Positions 6,957-9,859 of a stretch of 9,859 nt of DNA are shown here, piece after piece. Every line of letters begins with the position of its first letter. The stretch's first letter is position 1. Source of the stretch: Holosporales bacterium (lineage in GTDB: Bacteria; Pseudomonadota; Alphaproteobacteria; BNTO01); contig JAISCJ010000123.1 of the NCBI GenBank assembly GCA_031265645.1, positions 1 to 9,859 of the forward strand, given 5' to 3'. Position numbers and translations under genes: made by a program. The notes beneath the pieces were generated by a model that worked only from the letters and a program-made list of their open reading frames with translations, was not told the origin of the DNA and searched no databases.

Positions 6957-7798
6957 AAATTCTTTTTTGTGGCGATGTTGTCGCGCGTCCAGGACGCGCT
7001 GTAATAAAAAAATATATACCTTATCTGAGAAAGCAATGGAGCCTTGACTGCGTAATTGTTAATGGCGAAAATTCACAACATGGATTCGGCTTATCTGAAA
7101 AAACCGCGAACGAACTATTTGATTCAGGAGTCGATGTCATTACGACAGGAAATCACGTTTGGGATTGCAAGGATTTGCTCTCGTATATCGAGCAAGAGCC
7201 GCGAATCATTCGCCCACTTAATTTTATCGAATCTGTCCCTGGACGCGGATTTTTTATAAATAAGACCCAAATTGGCAATGTGTTAGTAATAAACGCCATG
7301 GGACAAGTTTTCATGAACCCGCAGTTGGATAATGCATTTCCGATTATTCGCCAATTATTGAATTCCTATAAAATTGGATCGAATCAAATCAAAGCGATTA
7401 TTGTAGACTTTCATGCAGAAGCAACAGCAGAAAAGATTGCGTTGGCATACTATTTGGACGGGCTCGTAACGGCTGTAATAGGAACACACACACATGTTCC
7501 GACTGCAGATGAACGCATTTTACCTAATGGTACGGCATTTATTAGCGATGTGGGAATGTGTGGAGATTATGCGTCTATTATTGGGTTCTCCCTATCAACA
7601 ATCGGGCATCGATATTTAAAAAAAATTCCAATGATTGAGAAACCCGGACCGTCAACTGGACCTGCAACTTTGTGTGGAGTAATCATCGAAACAAATGACG
7701 AAACTGGCGCATGTTCGAAAATATCTGCAGTACGCCTTGATGGCGCAATTAATGGCACAATTAATGGCACAGGATCAAATCAAATTTACGTGCAATAA
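6953..7798 (+). CDS. ymdB: YmdB-family metallophosphoesterase (TIGR00282 type)
   Basis: A dimetal phosphoesterase of the family of Bacillus subtilis YmdB, which hydrolyses 2',3'-cyclic nucleotides; it is unrelated to E. coli YmdB, a macrodomain protein. At 281 residues it is a typical full length. Metal-ligand motifs are all present: GDVVARPGR (D8), NGEN (E39, N40), TTGNHVWD (N67, H68), VDFHAEATAEK (H154) and IGTHTHVPTAD (H179, H181). There is no signal peptide, so it should be cytoplasmic. Its start overlaps the stop of the secreted-protein gene by four bases, and its Shine-Dalgarno lies in that gene. The C-terminus contains a 12-bp tandem duplication that repeats I-N-G-T. In B. subtilis the protein affects sporulation and motility choices; the alphaproteobacterial role is not established. 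The substrate here is inferred from the family. Confidence 0.95.
   Translation: MKILFCGDVVARPGRAVIKKYIPYLRKQWSLDCVIVNGENSQHGFGLSEKTANELFDSGVDVITTGNHVWDCKDLLSYIEQEPRIIRPLNFIESVPGRGFFINKTQIGNVLVINAMGQVFMNPQLDNAFPIIRQLLNSYKIGSNQIKAIIVDFHAEATAEKIALAYYLDGLVTAVIGTHTHVPTADERILPNGTAFISDVGMCGDYASIIGFSLSTIGHRYLKKIPMIEKPGPSTGPATLCGVIIETNDETGACSKISAVRLDGAINGTINGTGSNQIYVQ
7746..7769 (+). repeat. perfect 12-bp tandem duplication in ymdB
   Basis: CAATTAATGGCA occurs twice head to tail at 7746-7757 and 7758-7769. It is in frame and produces a repeated I-N-G-T near the C-terminus, beyond the catalytic motifs. It looks like a recent slippage event. Confidence 0.9.
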
Positions 7799-7800
7799 TT

Positions 7801-7880
7801 CTGATTATGAATGTTTCAAAAGAAGTCGAATCATAAGCCATGAACATTGGTTACGCTGTTTTATACATTCATAAAATCAG
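7801..7880. repeat. inverted repeat after ymdB, possible shared terminator
   Basis: CTGATT at 7801-7806 pairs with AATCAG at 7875-7880, and ATGAATGT at 7807-7814 pairs with ACATTCAT at 7865-7872. That is 14 pairs with a two-base bulge (AA at 7873-7874) closing a 50-nt loop. It starts two bases after the ymdB stop, and the stop of the minus-strand ORF (7869-7871) falls inside its right arm. It could separate converging transcription. No strong T run follows on either strand, so it may be a simple structured 3' end. Confidence 0.45.
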
Positions 7881-8006
7881 CATCACCCCGTGCATCACCA
7901 TTAGCGCTATGCCACAACCGGAGGCACATATTACCACTATGCGTAAATAGCTAAACTGCTTAAAAATCGTTACTGCTCGTGCGTCAAGATAAAGGAGCAG
8001 CGACAT
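7869..8006 (-). CDS. possible small membrane protein (45 aa)
   Basis: Not recognised. The minus-strand ORF starts at 8006 with MSLLLYLDARAVTIFKQFS, followed by one clear membrane segment of about 20 residues (IVVICASGCGIALMVMHG) and ends at a TGA. The start has only a weak ribosome site (AGGCGA). The frame is open upstream to a TGA about 20 codons before the ATG. Immediately upstream lies a 57-codon ORF in another frame, and a change of one AT unit in the ATATATA tract at 8024-8030 would join them into a 109-residue protein. It is therefore either a small membrane protein or the 3' half of a frameshifted gene. Evidence is limited to length, hydrophobicity and ATG start; it may be spurious. 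Confidence 0.35.
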   Translation of the reverse strand: MSLLLYLDARAVTIFKQFSYLRIVVICASGCGIALMVMHGVMLIL

Positions 8007-8022
8007 TTGTTCGCCTGAAAAG

Positions 8023-8196
8023 CTATATATTGACAGCCAAACGAAAGCTGATGTGCGTGCTCAATTCGATTGCAGAGTTGTTCTCAGATCCTGTGTGCGC
8101 GTTGGCATAGCTGAGTAGTAACTTGTGCAATTTTGAAATATCCTGTTTTTCAGATGAGAGTCCCCACCTGCTTCGATCACATTTTGGAAAAATCAT
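8023..8196 (-). CDS. possible small ORF (57 aa), perhaps 5' half of a split gene
   Basis: Not recognised. It runs from ATG at 8196 to TAG at 8023, 16 bp before the start of the 45-codon ORF on the same strand. The product is polar (WGLSSEKQDISKLHK, then a Ser/Asn/His-rich stretch, then FRLAVNI) without a signal peptide or membrane segment. No convincing Shine-Dalgarno precedes it; TATATAA about 25 bases upstream of the ATG could be a -10. The composition looks protein-like, and joining it to the downstream ORF through the AT tract gives a plausible soluble domain plus C-terminal membrane anchor. A chance ORF is a real alternative. Confidence 0.25.
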   Translation of the reverse strand: MIFPKCDRSRWGLSSEKQDISKLHKLLLSYANAHTGSENNSAIELSTHISFRLAVNI

Positions 8197-8213
8197 GGAC
8201 AATATGATATCAT
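8184..8213 (+). promoter_or_regulatory. candidate plus-strand promoter, possibly for rne
   Basis: TTGGAA at 8184-8189 and TATCAT at 8208-8213 are separated by 18 bp, with four and five of six consensus matches. The -10 overlaps a perfect ten-base palindrome ATGATATCAT (8204-8213), which could be an operator. If used, transcription would start at about 8220 and rne would have a leader of about 410 nt. Confidence 0.2.
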
Positions 8214-8631
8214 CTTATATATGGAATATGAGTTTTTCACGAATGCGGGCCGTCACAAACTAAGGACGAAGCACCGCCATGAAAAGATACGACACGCAGT
8301 GGATCGAATCGGAGCTGCGTCGCTCTATTGTGCCCCTGCGAAAGCAGATCTCGAGTAGATATGCGAAGTCTTGTTTTGATGATTTCTAACGAATGCGCAG
8401 CAACCCGCTTTTATTTTACTCGCTGGTTGTTTTTCATGCGGTGCGGACATTTAGGATACAACGAAGGCTCTGCATCGTGTTGCGTAAGTGTTGCGTCACC
8501 CAATCATAATTCATCGAAATGGAACGTTGTCCCAGCTCAGTTTTTTGAGCTAAACACACGCCGTTATTGCGAACTTAGTTTCGTTGCGGCTCAAAAATTA
8601 AAAAAAGAAACATATTTGGAGAATGCTTACT
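8197..8631 (+). other. spacer upstream of rne with no convincing gene
   Basis: The stretch 8240-8360 is visibly richer in G and C than its surroundings. It contains a CTGC-GAAA-GCAG tetraloop hairpin at 8336-8347. A 9-bp direct repeat GTGTTGCGT lies at 8477-8485 and 8488-8496. AGCTCA/TGAGCT at 8534-8539 and 8546-8551 forms a six-pair stem with no T run after it. These could be parts of a structured rne leader. I see no tRNA or known RNA motif. Confidence 0.3.
8279..8389 (+). CDS. possible 36-aa leader peptide or gene remnant
   Basis: Not recognised. The ORF from ATG 8279 to TAA 8387-8389 encodes a basic, amphipathic peptide (MKRYDTQWIESELRRSIVP and onward). AAGGA lies 12 bases before the ATG, rather far for a good ribosome site. 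The same frame continues after the single stop for another 38 codons from ATG 8393, which could mean an interrupted small gene. It lies in the GC-richer part of the spacer. Length alone does not exclude chance. Confidence 0.2.
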   Translation: MKRYDTQWIESELRRSIVPLRKQISSRYAKSCFDDF

Positions 8632-9859
8632 ATGGCAAAGAAAATACTTGTAACTGCGTTAAACCCAGAAGAAACGCGCGTAGCAGTTCTAGAAGATAAT
8701 GAACTAACAAATTACGATTCCGAACGATTAGGGAGAAAGCCCTTAAAAGGGAATATATATCTCGCTAAAGTTGTGCGAATTGAGCCATCCCTTCAAGCCG
8801 TATTTATCGAATACGGAGGAGATAAGAATGGATTCCTTCCGTTTACGGAAATCCATTCAGACTATTATAAGGTTCCTGTTGACGACGTTCTCGAAGGTGA
8901 TGACGAATATGCTGCACTTCAGGATACGAAAAGTCAGGATGATCAAAATTTAGAAAGAGGAGAAGACGATATAGACCCGTTTTCGTATCCTGATATGCAA
9001 CCATCAGATACGCCACATTCCTTAAATAAAGAGCATGAAAACAAGTCATTAAAAACGAAAAAAAATAAAAAACACCATTACAATGTCCAAGAAGTCATTC
9101 ACAACAAGCAGGTTTTACTTGTGCAGGCAATAAAGGACATTCGTGGAAATAAATGTGCTGCGTTCACGACCTATTTATCTCTTCCAGGACAATATTGCGT
9201 TCTTATGCCAAATTCTGGAGGTGAGCGAAACGGCGGCGTATCCAGACGCGTAAATGAAGATGATACGAGGAAACGACTAAAAGACATTCTTAAAAATCTG
9301 AAAATCCCCGATAAAATGTCACTTATAATACGCACCGCAGGGCAAGAGCGGACGAAGGTCGAAATTCGCAAAGATTTTGAGTATTTAATGCGACTATGGG
9401 ATGAAATTCGTGCCAAGACCTTAGAATCTAATGCTCCAATGCTCATCCACGAAGAAGCAGCCATTCTCATGCGTGTTATTCGAGATTTTTACAAAAAAGA
9501 TATCGACGAAATCTTGGTAGACACGTCGGACGCTCACAAACAAACCCGAGTGTTTATGAAGCAATTGTCCCCTAGCGGAGTAAGAAAGGTAAAGCTATAC
9601 AAGAACGCAAATATTTCCTTGTTTAACTCGTTTGATGTCGAAGATAAAATCATCGCAATGGTTAACCCGCGCGTTCCTTTGCCGTCTGGAGGGTACCTTG
9701 TTATCGGACCAACTGAAGCGCTTGTTGCTATTGACGTAAACTCTGGTAAAGCCACAAAAGAACGCCACATTGATACAACTGCGCTGAAAACGAATCTAGA
9801 AGCCGCTAAAGAAATTGCGAAACAGCTGCGACTAAGAGACTTGTCTGGGTTGATAGTAA
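8632..9859 (+). CDS. rne: ribonuclease E/G, N-terminal part (runs off right edge)
   Basis: Endoribonuclease that cuts single-stranded AU-rich RNA in mRNA decay and rRNA/tRNA processing. The 409 codons present are open to the window end. The start MAKKILVTALNPEETRVAVL is typical, and GGAG at 8618-8621 is ten bases upstream. The S1 domain begins around residue 35 (KGNIYLAKV, EPSLQAVFIEYGG, GFLPFTEIH) and is split by a charged, low-complexity insert at about residues 85-155 (acidic, then KTKKNKKHH), as in alphaproteobacterial enzymes. The RNase-H-like and 5'-sensor regions follow. The catalytic AIDVNSGKAT is present with D368, equivalent to E. coli D303. The window ends in RDLSGLIV, just before the second catalytic Asp. 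The zinc-link and C-terminal scaffold are not visible, so RNase E and RNase G cannot be told apart with certainty. Confidence 0.95.
   Translation, partial: MAKKILVTALNPEETRVAVLEDNELTNYDSERLGRKPLKGNIYLAKVVRIEPSLQAVFIEYGGDKNGFLPFTEIHSDYYKVPVDDVLEGDDEYAALQDTKSQDDQNLERGEDDIDPFSYPDMQPSDTPHSLNKEHENKSLKTKKNKKHHYNVQEVIHNKQVLLVQAIKDIRGNKCAAFTTYLSLPGQYCVLMPNSGGERNGGVSRRVNEDDTRKRLKDILKNLKIPDKMSLIIRTAGQERTKVEIRKDFEYLMRLWDEIRAKTLESNAPMLIHEEAAILMRVIRDFYKKDIDEILVDTSDAHKQTRVFMKQLSPSGVRKVKLYKNANISLFNSFDVEDKIIAMVNPRVPLPSGGYLVIGPTEALVAIDVNSGKATKERHIDTTALKTNLEAAKEIAKQLRLRDLSGLIV

Noticed and set aside
8298..8309. GGATCGAATCGG as a tRNA T-arm
   Set aside because: It does not match GGTTCGAATCC closely, and no acceptor stem or anticodon arm could be built around it.
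8534..8551. AGCTCA/TGAGCT hairpin as a terminator
   Set aside because: The Ts are in the loop, not after the stem, and no T run follows on either strand; kept only as a possible leader structure.
8328..8699. 123-codon Cys-rich plus-strand ORF
   Set aside because: It overlaps the conserved start of RNase E/G by 68 bp in another frame. It has no ribosome site, and its composition is typical of spurious ORFs.

Overview
The window looks like chromosome of an alphaproteobacterium, plausibly a host-associated lineage of the Holosporales/Rickettsiales type. RNase E/G carries a long charged insert in its S1 region, as alphaproteobacterial enzymes do. Base composition is AT-leaning by eye, spacers are long, and several secreted-type proteins match no family I know. 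At least one gene appears to be decaying. The taxonomic placement is an inference. TAA, TAG and TGA all appear to act as stops.

Layout. (1) 1-2437: three consecutive plus-strand genes for small exported proteins. The second and third are clearly paralogous. The first is probably a relative whose reading frame was broken near its 3' end by a 23-bp net tandem duplication; its lost C-terminus can still be read out of frame to 859. (2) 2438-2946: a gene-free 509-bp spacer. It holds a perfect TATAAT, then an imperfect hairpin of about 131 nt starting about where transcription should start, then a short stem with a T9 run. This is the best candidate for an undescribed element (a structured RNA gene). 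(3) 2947-5841: ileS, complete. (4) 6060-7798: a two-gene unit, an unknown secreted protein overlapping by ATGA a YmdB-family (TIGR00282-type) metallophosphoesterase. The Shine-Dalgarno of the second gene sits in the loop of a perfect GC-rich hairpin. (5) 7799-8631: a spacer of more than 800 bp with an inverted repeat, two tiny minus-strand ORFs that a single AT-unit change would fuse into one 109-residue membrane protein, and a 36-codon plus-strand ORF in what may be a long rne leader. (6) 8632-9859: the N-terminal 409 codons of RNase E/G, running off the right edge.

How the genes relate. ileS (translation) and rne (RNA processing) are housekeeping genes and do not form an obvious pathway here. 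The exported-protein cluster at the left looks like a lineage-specific accessory family. The secreted protein/ymdB pair is translationally coupled, so the two products are probably made together. No tRNA, rRNA, CRISPR array or recognisable insertion sequence was seen.
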